Shown here: in pieces, positions 34,931 to 47,949 of the stretch
How the letters are laid out: each line of letters opens with the position of its first letter
Numbering within the stretch: position 1 is the first letter of the stretch
Source of the DNA: Lethocerus indicus
Taxonomy: Eukaryota; Arthropoda; Insecta; Hemiptera; Belostomatidae
DNA length: 64,000 bases
Assembly (NCBI GenBank): GCA_019843655.1
Contig: JACDQD010000006.1
Location: forward strand, 25,872,246 to 25,936,245
Reading direction: 5' to 3'
Notes under the pieces: generated by a model
Databases searched by the model: none
What the model saw: the letters and a program-made list of their open reading frames with translations, nothing else
Told to the model about the DNA's origin: nothing
Program-made: the position numbers and the translations under genes

Positions 34931-36046
34931 AAATATCTTGAACTGGGTGTACAAAATCATGGCTGTACAGGACATGTTTTTGGTAGAACTTGGATGGAGC
35001 ATATATTGGAGGAGGACCGAATTGTTCTTATAATATTGAATATCTATGATGGATCAGGTGTTTCTGTATGTCATTCCTCGTATTTATACATGGGTTCGAG
35101 ATCTCGAAAATATTCCCCCGAAGATTTCTTATCTGTTGCCACAATGAATAATCTGTAAACTCAGTGCTAAAAGAATCCTAGCATTTCATCCGATTATACT
35201 GAATTAACTAACTATTAGAAAAATTGAAAAATTCTGGTTGACTATTTTAATTATTCTCTTTGTACTGCGCATTTCCTATGGCAAATGGTCCTCTCATTAG
35301 TCTTTAAGATTACAGGCTGAAGTCGGTTTCGCCAGTCATAAATTATAAGAAGAATCTATTTAGTCGGAAATATATTCAGAATAAAAATATAAATAACAAT
35401 ATACAATTTGTCTCCATCAGAAATGCATATCGAGGTCGCCGAGGTCAGAGGTCCTTCGATTGAGTTTATTTTAAATGTCTTTTAATTAAACGACTTTGAA
35501 CAAAACGGAAATAATTACTCGCCCGAATTAATTGGTGGAATAATACAGTACGTTTACTTTTTTTTTTTCAAATTCCAGTCTAAATGCTGTGAACTTATGC
35601 CGTGGATATAGGGACATTGTCCCCGGTTCGGAGTATGCTCGCTCGCATTGCTCCTATTCAGTTCTGAGCTGTAAACCTAGCATTGTAGTAACATATTTCG
35701 TACGTAGCCACGTATAAACAGAGAGTTGCATTGTATAAGATTCAATGGGTTGGGCCTTCATTAAAGTCCCACCGGCCGGGCACGGTTTTACATACGATAA
35801 GCCATCTTCCTTTCCCCCCTCGAGTCAATCCCTTATACGTTCTGCTCGCTGAAACGTCGGTCGAAAGAAAACAGTGAAAATGCGAATAGGACTCGCCCTC
35901 AGTAGCATTCCGCCAGTTTATCAGCGAGGCACTGGTTTATTCCTTTCATATTTTTATTAGTTTCTGTGTTTTAACACTAAGACCTTAATTGGTTCCTTTC
36001 GGTTAATTTGGAGTTAGTTTTATATCGCATAATTTTTTTTCTAGAT

Positions 36047-36097
36047 TGCTGGAACGGAGTGGAGGTGGCGAGAAACCGAAACCGGTCTAGAACGAGA
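36047..36097 (+). repeat. Solo copy of element core, decayed
   Basis: GCTGGAACGGAGTGGAGGTG, then GCGAGAAACCGAAACCGGTC and TAGAACGAGACC. The 3' half (CCGAAACCGGTCTAG...GACC) is well preserved; the catalytic box is not. Confidence 0.6.
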
Positions 36098-37149
36098 CCC
36101 AATGCATTGGAGCAACTCCACACTTTTGACGATACAACGGTACATATAAACATTCTTTCTTTAAACTTGTATATAGAATTAGGATTTGCTGATATTCTAC
36201 CAAACCCCCCATCTACAGCAGTACATGTACAGTAACTGTCATCGCTACACTGTTGTTTTTAGAATTACATCATGCGAGGGGACATTCAGTGAAAAAAATA
36301 TGGTCATACTGTTGATTTAACGTCGAACCATATTTTTTTCTAATACTCGATGATATAATGAAAAACGCGATAGCAATTACTTTTCATACGGTAGCTTGCC
36401 ATGAACGACATAATACACATTATGCGGTTAATATTATGGCATTCTAGTCGAAATATTTGAAACATTCTTATCTTCTTTAATTAATTCATAATTCATATAA
36501 TCCGGGCTGAACGCCGTCAAGGAATTTTTTCACAAGAAAGACAATTTCATATATTAAGTTTACAGAATTGTGTGTCTGATTTGAAACATATTAACTTTAA
36601 TAAAAACCGGAATTCATTATACTTTAGAGAAACTTGATTATGTTCTATTGCTTATGAACGAATTAATTTTTTCTTTTGCGGCTACAGTTTAATGTGGAAG
36701 CCAACAGGTTTTTCCAGGAATGTGTTTGCACTTTTCCGTCTCTTTGCCCATATGAATGCGCGTATCATTAACATTTCTTCCGTTTGTTATTACAATTTTC
36801 ATCGGTCCGCCTTCTGGTCGGATTCGCTCGGTTAGACATGGGCCGGGGCGCTTTCGCCCTTTTTGTAGAATATTTATTATTTAGGAATATTTTAATTTTC
36901 CTTCCCCCTACCCTTGCTTTTAGGCGGCGGGGGGGGGGAGGGTTTACACATGAAAAATCTTATTGGAAAATCGGGCTTTTCCCGAATACGTAAAATATAT
37001 TCCAAGTAGATTCACCGGTTTGAAATAACAGAAAAACTCAACATGATTTAAAATATTGAGCACAAAATATTAATTTAGTATTATACATGATGTACAATAA
37101 TGGAATTAACGTATTTTTTTCTAATATTTAGAAACCGGATATTCCAGCA

Positions 37150-37196
37150 CTACTACCACTTAAAGATGCCGCGAAACCGGTCTAGTACGGGACAAA
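37150..37196 (+). repeat. Solo copy of element core, decayed
   Basis: CTACTACCACTTAAAGATGC is followed by CGCGAAACCGGTCTAG and ACAAAATCAACGA, which matches arm sequence (ACCAAACCAGCGA). Helix II is shortened. Confidence 0.6.
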
Positions 37197-40100
37197 ATCA
37201 ACGAATGATGAATAAATATTACCAGTGAATTTGTGAGTACTAAAAAATAAATTAAAATTTGTAATTACAGACATTAACTTATAAATATAAATTAATTATT
37301 CTATTCTTTGTAATTTATTATTGCAAATAATAGTGATTTTCTGTTTGAGTGAATATTTTATGCTATACAATAAATTAGGAACACAGTGAAAGATTTATTA
37401 GATATTTATTGTATTTTACAGTACATTTTTCTCTGTGTCGCGCCAGATTTATTTTAATTCTAATTTAAAGTTTTGGAATATGAAATAAATCTTTTTTCTA
37501 CCTCGTTTCCGGTAAGATCACTTAGTGGACGTTGTAAATTTATTACTCTTCGGCACAAGACTATTTTCATTTATTGTTTTTTATTTATTATGTCTAGACA
37601 AACGCGTAAAACTTCAGCCAAAAATATCAGCGTAAACCGCCCTCGGATTTAAATATCGTTTAACTCACCGACTTTCTTTGTATTTGTATCTTTCGCAAAT
37701 CGATAATAGGGCTATATATGACGTAGGTACTGGCTGTGAGATAAGATAACGCGGCTAGATAGGAAGATATCTGAATTACCGGCGGCGGGAACCGTCGAGC
37801 CCCCCAGAAGCGCAATGGCGGAATCATCGGCGTCTGTACGCATTGGCGTTATCGGCTTATAACATCATCCCGCTCACATACGAGAAGAACAATATTAAGG
37901 TAAACCCCATTGAGTATGAATGAAAGTGTAGAAATGTCTAACAGTGATCAGGATCGGATTTATACGAATATATTATTCGCCTAACAAATTTCAATTGGGT
38001 GTCCTCAAAAGGCAGCATTTTTTTCATACACTGGACAATTTTCTCTGTTCAAATACAATTTAAAGATATCGAAGTGATTGTAAAGAAACGTACTTTTTAA
38101 ATGAGAAATTTCCGATAGTCTCTGCAATCTCAGGTACTTCATAGCCCTGGAAGGTAATAATGAATATTCAATTATCATCCGATAAACGAACTGTTTTCAG
38201 TTTTTGGTGTTACCGTTATCAACAATATTTAAACGGCGAAACGGCCGTTTCGCGAACGGAATCGCTATTTATTTTCGTCGCCGCTCAATTTCTTCAGTTT
38301 GAATTCAGGGCCGTATAATCAGTATAAGTCGTATTAAATGCGCATTCTAGATCCGCGTGTATGTTTTGCCGTTTGAGTAAACTCAAATTGTTGTTACAGT
38401 CAAGTTTGTTGTCGTGAGTGGATATGGCGGTTGGTTCCGGTCCTGAACAACGAACAACGCCTACGCATGTCTTATGTTTATTTTATATTGCAACAGCAAT
38501 TCGGATTGATAACCTGCAATGTTGAAATGGGGCAATATTTATTTTACTATGCGGTGTTTATCGGTCATTTTAATTGCGGCCGGTCTCGGAATTCTTATCG
38601 CCAAAGAAAACGTAAAAAAAATTTATTACACGACGCATTTTACTTAGGTATTTTGAAAAATGAAGACAATTTGCGTTCATTTGGCTTTTGCACCTTTTAA
38701 TACAGACATACAAATCCTATGTTTACAATTCGGACTACATACATTTATACATTATAAATGGTCATTCGAATGAAACGAGAGTAGGGTTTTCTCAGGTATT
38801 GGAAGAAAAAATATTCCTTCAATCGAAAATCGAAACTGCGCCTAATACCTACAATTAACCCATTAAATACCAGATTTTTTTCCGAAAATTTTGCATACAA
38901 TTTACTTACTATGATGCATTATTATCAAATAGTACCTCCAAATATGTTTTTCAAAACCAGTTTGTCAAATATTTTGTTTTTTCAATCAAGTCCCATTTGG
39001 GGATTAGGGCACTACTAAGTTGAAACAACACATGAGACCAATCATCTTTTGTTTTGAATAATAATCATAATTACAAGTATTTTAACATGATGTAGTATTT
39101 ATAATGTAAAATTACTGAAAGTAAAAAAAAAGAAAAACTTCCTGTAAACACATATGTCATATCAGAAAAAATTTAAAAAATTAACTGATCCCCATTTGGA
39201 ATACAATTTTATTAATGGCGCTAAAATGACGGTCATCAACAAATAAATATGTAACCAAACGAATATAACGCCCACCAGGGTAAAACATATCGAATAAGTT
39301 TTATAAATTTTAAATTAGAAATAAATTATGCTAATAAAAATAATAAATCGAACGGCAGTCTATGAATATCCTTCATATTTAGGTTTTTAAATCAAGCCAT
39401 TCTGAACCTGTAATAATGTTTAATACATAACTTATGAATTAACATTTAATATTCAGTTTATTTTAAAGTGTTCACTCAAATTGTTATTTACTTATGTTTC
39501 AAATTATGCCCCAGTCAATGATTGTTGAGATGTAAATAGTTTGTTATTGAGAAATTAATTGCAGGTTATATTTTATAATTATTATTTTCTTTATCAGATG
39601 CATCTTTCGTTTCCACTCATCCCGGTTGATCGGCCCAAAATAACTTTTATTTTCGTGTTAATATTTTGCGATTGGACGAACGGTTCTCGCAGAAAGAACG
39701 CCGTAGGCAAACATGAGATTAGATACGAGGAATTGAAAACAAAAAATATCGAAAAAAAGAATTCAATTTTGATAAAATTGGCACATTCAAATATAAGATT
39801 GTACAATTTTAAGAACCTGTACACGGACTTTAAGTAGAAAAGTTGTACTGACGGTAATTAATTCAAATTTATTTTTTATTACACACTTAAGGAAAAGTGT
39901 CGATCTTATTGTACGGCGTTTTTCCGCGATATTAGCACCGGGAACAGGAAAACTTATTCTGAATTTTTCAGTTCCGTTATACCAATAACGCAGACATTGT
40001 CACGGGAGTTAACCATCATAGGACATTTACATTAATGGGTTATCGTCATTCTTTTTTTAATAATGTACATTTATTTACAATTTGTTTTTTCTTACAATAT

Positions 40101-40340
40101 TCGATAAAAAGCGACGAACTGATAATAGCTGTTAAATAGAACAGAGACATAAGGCCTAAAACCCGGCTAAAACCTACAACTATTCTAGTTGTCGGAGAAA
40201 ACATATTTTCTACCAACATTGAAATAACATTATAAAGATTTTTATTTTAGTATCTCTCTTAAAATGTACAGAATAAAACGCAGTGAATATAACCGAGAGG
40301 CCAAAATATCGGATTCTACTATAATTATCTAATAAATATA

Positions 40341-40559
40341 GAGTGTCCCAAAATTAACGCAAGATTTGAATCGAACTCTGGCTGCCAAACTTATTTTTGA
40401 AATATTGTTCAACAATGAAAACACGTTGTTCTATCGCGTAACGCTCCATTTGTACTGATCCTAAACTATCGGCTGTCAAATAATTTTTTTTAATAGGGTT
40501 GCCAACTTTACTGCAAGAATGGTGCCAAATTCAAATCTGGCGTTAATTTTGGGACACCC
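40341..40559. mobile_element. mariner-type MITE
   Basis: A 219-bp element flanked by TA (40339-40340 and 40560-40561). Its terminal inverted repeats are about 32 bp: GAGTGTCCCAAAATTAACGC then AAGATTTGAAT at the left, and the complement of GGGTGTCCCAAAATTAACGC then CAGATTTGAAT at the right, with few mismatches. TA duplication and a GTCCCAAAA-type end fit Tc1/mariner-superfamily MITEs. There is no transposase frame. Confidence 0.85.
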
Positions 40560-40561
40560 TA

Positions 40562-41654
40562 TATATTGCCTTAACATAGCATTGTTATGACTTCTGTGCA
40601 AACGTTTGATAAACCAAACATCGAAAAAATTTTATGACTCGAAAAAATCTAAAACTGATTTCTTTTGGGTGATTTCGGTTTCAATTTTGGGTCGGCGTGT
40701 CGGGTCCACTCAATAAGTCAATTCATTATTTTTTTTGTCGGCCTCCTCATTTATCAGTTTCCTTTATCAGGTCCTTTATCGGATTTTGGGCGCGAGTGGA
40801 TGATAAGGAAAAAAACCGCGGGTCGCAATTGCAAGACGAATGAAATAAATGGACGTGCGCAGCATTTCAATAAAAGCCGTTATCGATTCAATTAAAAAAG
40901 AAGGATTTAAATATATCGAGTGAGCGTCAAATTTAGATAACAGTGTCAAATTTTCTACATACGCCGATTAATATTTACGTTCTACTTGCGATTTGGAAAT
41001 AATTCTTTGTAATTGACCAATAGTTTTTCGATTGCATTTACAGCAACGTTGAGTTGAAAATAAGCGCTTTTCGGTCTGGAACTAGACAAGCACTTGTACT
41101 GTTCGAATACTGAGCGTGGCCAAAGGCCGGCGTAAATAATTATTTTCAATGAAATCTACAATTCGAATCGCGATTTTACGCCAACGAATAAATTTACGCT
41201 TTCGCTTTCTACCTGTGGTTTACAGACCGGTTTCCGCAATATTTAAATAACGGTAATGCACGAGGCTTGCAAAAATCACAAAACCTGTCTAGTCCGAGAC
41301 GAGAAAAATTTGAAGACGACACACGGGTCCGATATTCCGATACATAATATATTATCAAAATTATATACTCTAGATTGTTCATACAGTTTTCAAAATCTAA
41401 AAAGAGTATTGTTTCCCCTTTCTATTTCAATGATTGGAAACATTAAGTAAATATCTTGCTATATATATTCCACGGCAACGCTGAGTCATATATTTTTCAT
41501 AGTTTAATGTCACCTAACAGTTTATTGCGGTGTCCAACAGTCAATTGTAAAGACAGAACAACATAAAGTTGAACGGGTTGAGAGTCATAAAATCATAGAA
41601 ATGAGCAATTATATGTCTTCATTATAGTTTTTAATAACCCTACCACTTTTATAT

Positions 41655-41724
<70 letters not shown>

Positions 41725-43580
41725 AGATATAATAATGTAGATATAATGAAATGAATGCATCTCGAACTAAATTTTAGTTTCGACACATATGTTTATTATT
41801 TCAAATTCCAAGATCATCCGTTATAAATTTCGAAAATAATATTGTCCTAATACTCTGTTCTGTTAATTATTCATGTTTATTGCTCAACTATTGAACAGTT
41901 TTTTGTCTCCAATTTAACATTTTACGGCCTCCTCGGAAGGCGTTTGGATTTCAGACCCAATAAAAACTAATTATCCCGACCGTCGGTCTGTTCGACGATT
42001 CCGGATGTCGATTACTATTGCGGATTCTATATTTTAAAAAATTTCCGTTAAACAATCAATTGAACGTCAAGTACCTTTTTGAGAAATTTTCGACCCGGAT
42101 TTGCGTTCCGGCCGGGCGCGGCCCGCTCATCTGTGCTGAAATATTTGCCGTTATAGACCACTTAAAGTTTGAATATAACTGTCTATTTTTAGTGGGAATC
42201 ATTTTTAAATTTCAGTCCTTAATTTTTTTAAATCGTTGACCCGGTTGTCTTGAGACAGCCGAGCGCTGCTCTATTAATCCGTACAGTTTTAAATGATACT
42301 GACGTATAGGTTTTGCTTGTGGTCGCCCGTCTTTATTGTAAAACACCGCTTAGCTTATTTTAAAAATAATTCTATTGTCCTAGAGTCGCTCGCTTGCCTT
42401 TTAATACCGATTATCATCCGTTTATATCGTCCGTTCTCGCATTCTGTGTGTTGTTTCGACGCTGGAGAAATATTCCGAGCGGGTTACCGTTGTTATATTT
42501 TTGGAATGGATTAGAAATTTTAGGTTTTTAATTAAATTCTATTTGGATCGGATCTTTCGAGCGAATATTGCGGGACGAATCACGGGGCAGAGAATAGCTT
42601 GTTCTGCGTTAAACCAAAGTTATTTCTAAATATCCGTGCGTCCAACCTGTAGGCCTCCGCAGTAATTGAAAGTCGGATTCTTCTTATATTGTTATTCGGG
42701 TATTTGTCAACCCATCCGGACATTTAAACTAACTTTATACGGTACGCAGTGAACATCGATAGACGTTTTGCGGAAAACCTAACAGTGTAGGGGCGAAAAA
42801 TAGTCCACTGAGGATTAGAGCGCGTGTCCGGGCGAAGGAAGATAAAAATAAAAATAAGATTTAGGTTGGTCCTAATTTACGGCCCGAAGTGTTACGGGAT
42901 TTTGTTGCATTTCCGCGTGCTCCGTATGCACATTTGTGCCCGGTTCCAAAATATAAAACTTGTTACGGTTCAAGAATGTTGAGAAAAGAAACATTCAATT
43001 ATAATTTTTTATGTTAAACGAGGTGGTAATAATTCAACGAATCGAGTATTTTGTTTTAAGGCCGATTCGGTTAAATAATACATTGACCGGTGGTTTTTAA
43101 ATTTGTTATTTGTTCTGGGTAATTAAAAGACTTTATTGAAATTCGGCACGTTTCCAAATGTAATAGTGACGCCGCTTAAATTACCGATAGGTTACATACC
43201 GTAGGTATATTAGAGTCTTGAATTTTATTTCCCGCCGTTATTTATTTTATTTTTGTACATTTCACGACAAACCTAAGCTCGTAATGCGCCCGCAGAAGGC
43301 AGAGGTATACATATCGCGGTATGAAAATAACTGATGGCCAGACGGGTACTCTCAATATCGGGGGGATATTTTATTAATCTATATATGTGGTCGTAGGTAG
43401 GGGTAGTTTTCGGCCCGATTCTTAATTCGAGTGTAGCACACTATATTGACAGTAAGGAGGGGGAGGCGGGTAGTGTGTCGAGGAAGGGGGGAGGGGATCA
43501 TATATTATCGATAATATTTTAGGGTCGGGGCCGGCTCTCGGACGGCATAAATCATTAAAAGGGCGAGCGTTAAATTTATT
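40562..43580. other. Gene-free block
   Basis: No supported gene. Holds a TA microsatellite (41658-41720) and a weak core-like string near 41270-41300. The frames at 42018-42239 and 42293-42514 lack motifs. A G-rich run lies at 43456-43497. Confidence 0.5.
41658..41720. repeat. (TA)n microsatellite
   Basis: About 63 bp of TA dinucleotide repeat, the longest simple repeat in the window. Confidence 0.95.
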
Positions 43581-43589
43581 CGCCTATCG

Positions 43590-44420
43590 GGTTAAAAGAG
43601 CCGGCGGGAGGACGGGGGGTGTGGGGCGGGGCCGGAGCCGGTGGGGCGGAGACTTACCTCTGGGGGCGGCTGCGTCCACCGGCCGGCTGTCGGGGGCGGC
43701 TTCCTGCCTCCGGGCCCGGGGGTCGCACTGGCGGGCGCCACACTCCAGCGGCGGCGGCGGCCCCGGCGGGATATTCCGTACCGGCCCGAGAGACCGAGAG
43801 AGACCGAGAGCGAGAGAGGAGGGAGAAGGCCGGAAGAGAGAAGAAGAAGAAGAAGAACACGAGAGAAGCGGGACCGAGAGTCAGAGAAACGGAGACGGAA
43901 CCCGTCCGACACCGCATGCACATTTGCAAGGAACGATACTTAGAGTGCAAGCTAAGTGGGGTTGGGGGGGGGCGGCGGTGGCGGCAGGGGGGCAAGACCG
44001 GCGGGAGGGGGCCGCCGCCACCGGCTCGAGAGGGGAGATACACACACACCGACGCACCACACCAGGCGTTGTTGCCGGACCTCACTCACCCCCCAATACA
44101 GTCACCGTCACCGTCACCGTCACCTCACCTCACCTCACCTCACCGCTCACCAACCCTCCTGAACCGCCCCCGTCCCCCGGTCAAACTCTGGCCCCTACCG
44201 GGGGCTCGATGACTGCCCGAAAAGACGTCACTGGGGTGGTCGGTCCACCTTCTTTTCACGCCGGCCGGTTTCCTGCACCTCGCCCCTCCCTAAATTGATG
44301 ATGCGGTGTCCACCCCGCCCCCCGCCACTAGCCCGTGACGTATCTCCTTCCGTCACCGGTGACCGCCTACCGCGATCGGCCCCCTATGACGCCTCCTTCT
44401 CCAGTCATCTCCCTCCGACG
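43590..44420. promoter_or_regulatory. GC-rich island with purine/pyrimidine tracts
   Basis: A sharp GC-rich and CpG-containing island in an AT-rich window. It includes GGCGGCGGCGGCCCCGGCGGG, GAGACCGAGAGAGACC purine repeats (43788-43870) and a G-rich block (43958-43995). Several overlapping frames of 100-225 codons exist in all directions, but they are low-complexity (Arg/Glu/Gly/Pro-rich) and mutually contradictory, as GC-rich DNA with few stops produces. A promoter or first exon of a gene outside the window is possible; no TATA box, initiator or splice donor is convincing. Confidence 0.35.
44100..44145 (+). repeat. (CCGTCA)n then (CACCT)n tandem repeats
   Basis: Four GTCACC units run directly into CACCT pentamers (TCACCTCACCTCACC). 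This gives a compound microsatellite within the GC-rich island. Confidence 0.9.
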
Positions 44421-44769
44421 TTACTCCCCTGCCCTTTTAAAACTGAACATTACAAAACAGATATCTCGCAAAACAGTTCCTTCGGGGTATTTTATTCTTC
44501 TATTAGCCTCCCATTACAAAATAACTTTCGCAACTTCCTGTCTCCACTGCGATTTCACATTAAAAGAGATTTAAGGCAAAAGTTTTGCTCTCAAAATGCC
44601 TAGCTAATATTTCTTAGCTTCTTAAAAATTAAGTTTCGAACTCGTATCTTGGGCTCATTCCTGTACGGGTTTTGGCCCGAGTTGGGTTCGACATCGGGTT
44701 GAAATACCGCGAAAGTGCTGACGGGATGCCGCACAGGTAACCGGACACGCCTCAGTGGCTCACCCAATG

Positions 44770-44815
44770 AACTGAAGATGGCGAGCAGTCTAAACCGGTC
44801 TAGCGAATAACCGAA
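44770..44815 (+). repeat. Solo copy of element core
   Basis: AACTGAAGATGGCGAGCAGT is followed by CTAAACCGGTCTAGCGAATA and ACCGAACCGG. Box CTGAAGA, GGTCTAGC and the adjoining arm are kept; GAAA has become TAAA. Confidence 0.7.
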
Positions 44816-46042
44816 CCGGCTTGAATATCGCGAGAATCGTGAGATCGACTATCCTTTAATACCTATAGGATACATGTTTCTTTAAATATGTATAGAATAT
44901 CGTTGACAATATACAAAACATCGGCTTTCTACATTTAGTGGTCGTATAGAACCGTTAGCGCTATAACACTGTTGAATATAGTCGCATAAACTGGCACATT
45001 CGCAGGTTTCGCTTCACCGTAATACTCTGTATAGGGTTACTCGGGCTAGGTATGAGGTCCCACCTCCTCGCGGTATCCCAGAGGGTAGGTCGATATTGCA
45101 GTCTACTTCGGTGCACGCACATTGAGGGTTATGCGCATAAATAGGGGTTAATGAAAGCTATCGTATATCATTGTCTCGGATGGATAATTGTTTACGTTGC
45201 ACGGGCTTTGGGCGCGATAGAATGTACAGGAAAGTACAGCGAAGTAAACTCCGCATACCGAATTGCCCGGCAGGGGCGAACCTAAAACAGGCTATGCGTT
45301 TCGAGAGGCGCGTTGCACATCTTCAAATAGACAGGTTTAATTTCGGAGCGATCGTATATTTAGAAACCCCTTAAAGGTGTTGAATGGGCCGGCGTTCGCG
45401 CGGCTCTATAAAGTCGCCCGTTTTTAATTCATATTTTTCCGCCGGTAAATTTATTTAACATCGCCGGGTCGGACTTTATCTGTTCCGCCATGCCGTTAAA
45501 TTGAGAGATCGAAGGGGGAAAAGCAATACCTGGGGTCCGGTTCCCAAACTAAGTCGCTAATAAATCAGGGCTTAAGACCGACCAGATCGGAGTGCTCTAC
45601 GCACAGTTCCCCCAAGGTCCTTCCAGCCGCAATTCTAAGGGCACTCTTCAACTCAAATATTCAACTTCGTCTCACTTCACCCCGTTAGTTTACATATATC
45701 TTAAATAAATTGTAATTAAATAGAGAAGAATCCCAAATATTTTTTTTTGTTTGAAACTATTGGTAATATAGATTTTTTTATACATATAGTTTGTCCGGAT
45801 TTCACTAGTGAAAGTCAATCTCTCATACTGCCTGATTCTATGAGCGAACGATCGAAATAAATTATATGTTCATTACCTCTTATTGTCTACTGACGGCAGC
45901 ATTGAGAAAGTCGTAATCTACTTGGATCGATGCATACAGCAAATTATACTTCTAGATCTTAAAATATCAAAATTGATTATATATATCAATAATACGATCT
46001 TGAGCAGTTCTTATTTCTGTGTAAGCTCGCTGATTCGACCCT

Positions 46043-46076
46043 ACGCCAGACCGGTTTCTCACCGCCTTTATTAGCA
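46043..46076 (-). repeat. Solo copy of element core, decayed
   Basis: On the minus strand TGCTAATAAAGGCGGTGA is followed by GAAACCGGTCTGGCG. The GAAACCGGTCT half is exact; the catalytic box is destroyed. Confidence 0.5.
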
Positions 46077-46374
46077 TTTTGTCAGCGGCCTCAGCGTCCC
46101 GGGATTCATTTCATTAGAAACAAAACGTGTCCGACATATGTCCAATCGGACAATTACACGCGTTGCAGTTCATGAAATGAAATAAAGAAATGTGTGGACC
46201 GGAAAATCTTCGGTTCGCTATAGAAACGGTTCTAGCGGACGTCCAAATAGTAAAATCCGTATCCAGATGGCCTAATTGATTAGGATCAGGCGGCGATGTT
46301 ATAAGGGTATATTCAAGTGGACTCACCGACAGCGGTATTCCTGCGGGGAATGTTCCGCGCCAACGAGGGGGGAG

Positions 46375-46416
46375 GCCACTGAAGACGGCGTGAGGCCGAA
46401 AACGGGTCTAAGAGAG
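46375..46416 (+). repeat. Solo copy of element core, decayed
   Basis: CCACTGAAGACGGCGTGAGG is followed by CCGAAAACGGGTCTAAGAGA. The box CTGAAGA and helix II (GGC/GCC) are intact, with a base inserted in ACCGGTC. Confidence 0.6.
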
Positions 46417-46588
46417 GAAACGGTAATATCTCACGGTTGTAGATGTTAAAGTACGCGCACCGGGGACCCCCTCCCACTTATACACTTCGAATCCTAAAAA
46501 AATGACGACGAATGAGATTAAAGTAGATAAGATTGCGTCGTTGGAATGGACGTCGGCTAGAGTGTAGCAATGCCGGCCGATTTTCGAT

Positions 46589-46625
46589 ATTACGCCGTTC
46601 GGCCTCTCGCCGTCTTCAGTAGCAC
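46589..46625 (-). repeat. Solo copy of element core, decayed
   Basis: Minus strand TGCTACTGAAGACGGCGAGA is followed by GGCCGAACGGCGTAAT. It matches the first 24 bases of the motif closely and diverges after GCCGAA. Confidence 0.65.
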
Positions 46626-46954
46626 TCGGTAGGTCTGCGAGGCGGAATTAATCGCCGACACTTCTGGCCACTGTGAGTCGCCGGCGGGACGCGTTCCTTT
46701 TTTTCCACTTCTATCCGGCGGCTGGTCTCGATAGCGGCGCAAATAGTGGAACTATGCGGGGCCTAGGACAACAGGGCAGCTATTGAGACAAGGCCCGGTG
46801 TTTGGCAGCGGGCCCGGTTGCCAAATAGTCAAGTCTGAGGTGGCGGCCAACTGAATCACCGCCATCCCTCCCCCCACAGTAGGCAGAGTTCACCAACCGT
46901 CACTGTTTAGTAACCTCACAACCTCCCTCGTCAACAGGGTTTTTGAAAAAATAT

Positions 46955-47507
46955 TTTTTTACCTTTTTTATTTTGCACAATCAACTTTACAGATATACGT
47001 ACAATTGATCCATGTATATTTTTCACGTGTTTGTCTCGATGATGGCGCTTTCTGACATCATTTAACTACTGTCCGAGATGATCTCTCTTGGCCAGTGGCG
47101 TTTAAGCCGTCGTGGTGGGGATAGTGGATGGGTAAAAGAGGAAAGGGACTGAACGAGGGGATTAGGATGAGGAGAAAGGCGGGAGTGGAACTTCAGGAAC
47201 CGGGATTTTGCGACTTCGTCGACCGTCGGTATGTTGAGGTCATGATGGATTGTCTGGTTAGAAACATACCAGGGAGCATTAAGGATGGTGCGAAGGACTT
47301 TTGATTGAAATCTCTGGATGCGAGCGATGTTGGATGTCTCGGTGGAACCCCATAGCTCTATACCGTATTTCCATGTCGGTTTGAGTATTGCTTTATATGT
47401 TGTCAGTTTGTCACTTAAGGTCAATTTCGATGTACGTTTTAGTAATGGTCTTAAGAGTCCATATTTTCTGTTTAAATCGATTCTTTTGAGTTGGGTATGG
47501 GGATCCC
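46955..47507 (-). mobile_element. 5'-truncated Jockey-like LINE
   Basis: A 553-bp insertion with a perfect 12-bp duplication TTGAAAAAATAT (46943-46954 and 47508-47519). On the minus strand it contains the end of the reverse-transcriptase ORF (47062-47507), about 100 bp of 3' UTR and an A-rich tail. The 5' cut falls inside the coding sequence, as is normal for incomplete target-primed reverse transcription. The same 3' UTR recurs at 54350-54482. Confidence 0.9.
47062..47507 (-). CDS. Jockey-like reverse transcriptase, C-terminal fragment (partial)
   Basis: About 148 residues remain, open from the truncation to a natural stop. The segment lies downstream of the catalytic palm, in the thumb/C-terminal region. 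Recognisable motifs are YKAILKPTWKYGIELWG, IQRFQSKVLRTILNAPWYV, IHHDLNIPTV and the terminal RLKRHWPREI, all typical of insect Jockey-clade ORF2 proteins. The first 15-20 residues (DPHTQLKRIDLNRKYGLL) align with the 'HI..k....l..r..L' stretch after the palm. The catalytic YADD box and endonuclease domain are absent because of 5' truncation. No frameshift or stop interrupts what remains, so the insertion is fairly young. Confidence 0.9.
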
Positions 47508-47519
47508 TTGAAAAAATAT

Positions 47520-47940
47520 AATCGAAAAAAATAAACAAATATTTCCTGTACTGAACGATCGAACAATTTCTATACGAAACACCGTAATCCGAGCTAAATT
47601 AATACTGAACTAACATATAACGTAAAGATTAAAATTACATACATTTATACAGACTATAATAAACAGTTGTAATCAGGTCCTTGAAGGTAGATGAATAAAT
47701 AAGTATTCTATCGGGGACAAGCCACATTCTATTTGGTATTTGTATGCCAAGGAGTCAATACCGACATTTATCGTTTAATATAGCATATAATTGTAACGTT
47801 ATTATTATCCCTCAGCAGTTTAGACATAAAATGTGGAGTTGATTTTCCCATATACTAAAATTGAATAACTCGAACTTGTAGAGTTATAATACTAGGTTGA
47901 GCACAATGTTTTAAATTGCAATAAGAATTTTTAATGGATT
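47520..47940. other. Gene-free stretch
   Basis: AT-rich sequence with no recognisable feature between the LINE fragment and the tRNA-like arm. Confidence 0.5.
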
Positions 47941-47949
47941 CTAGGGCGT

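Larger units (their letters stand above)
35160..40338. other. Gene-free block
   Basis: No supported gene. Contains solo element cores at 36047-36097 and 37150-37196. GC-richer islands near 35750-35830 and 37780-37870 have no open frame of interest. A TTAACCCATT string at about 38857 resembles a piggyBac-type end, but no partner end was found. The AT-rich stretch 38800-39500 has nothing recognisable. Confidence 0.5.
44421..46942. other. Gene-free block with element relics
   Basis: No supported gene. Four decayed copies of the fold-back core lie here (44770, 46043, 46375 and 46589). The frames have no recognisable domains. Confidence 0.5.

Noticed and set aside
38857..38880. TTAACCCATTAAATACC as a piggyBac-type end
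   Set aside because: No matching inverted end followed by TTAA was found in the next several hundred bases.
43619..44298. Open frames up to 225 codons in the GC-rich island
   Set aside because: Frames overlap on both strands and in all registers, and are dominated by Arg, Glu, Gly and Pro. GC-rich DNA has few stop codons, so length alone is not evidence.
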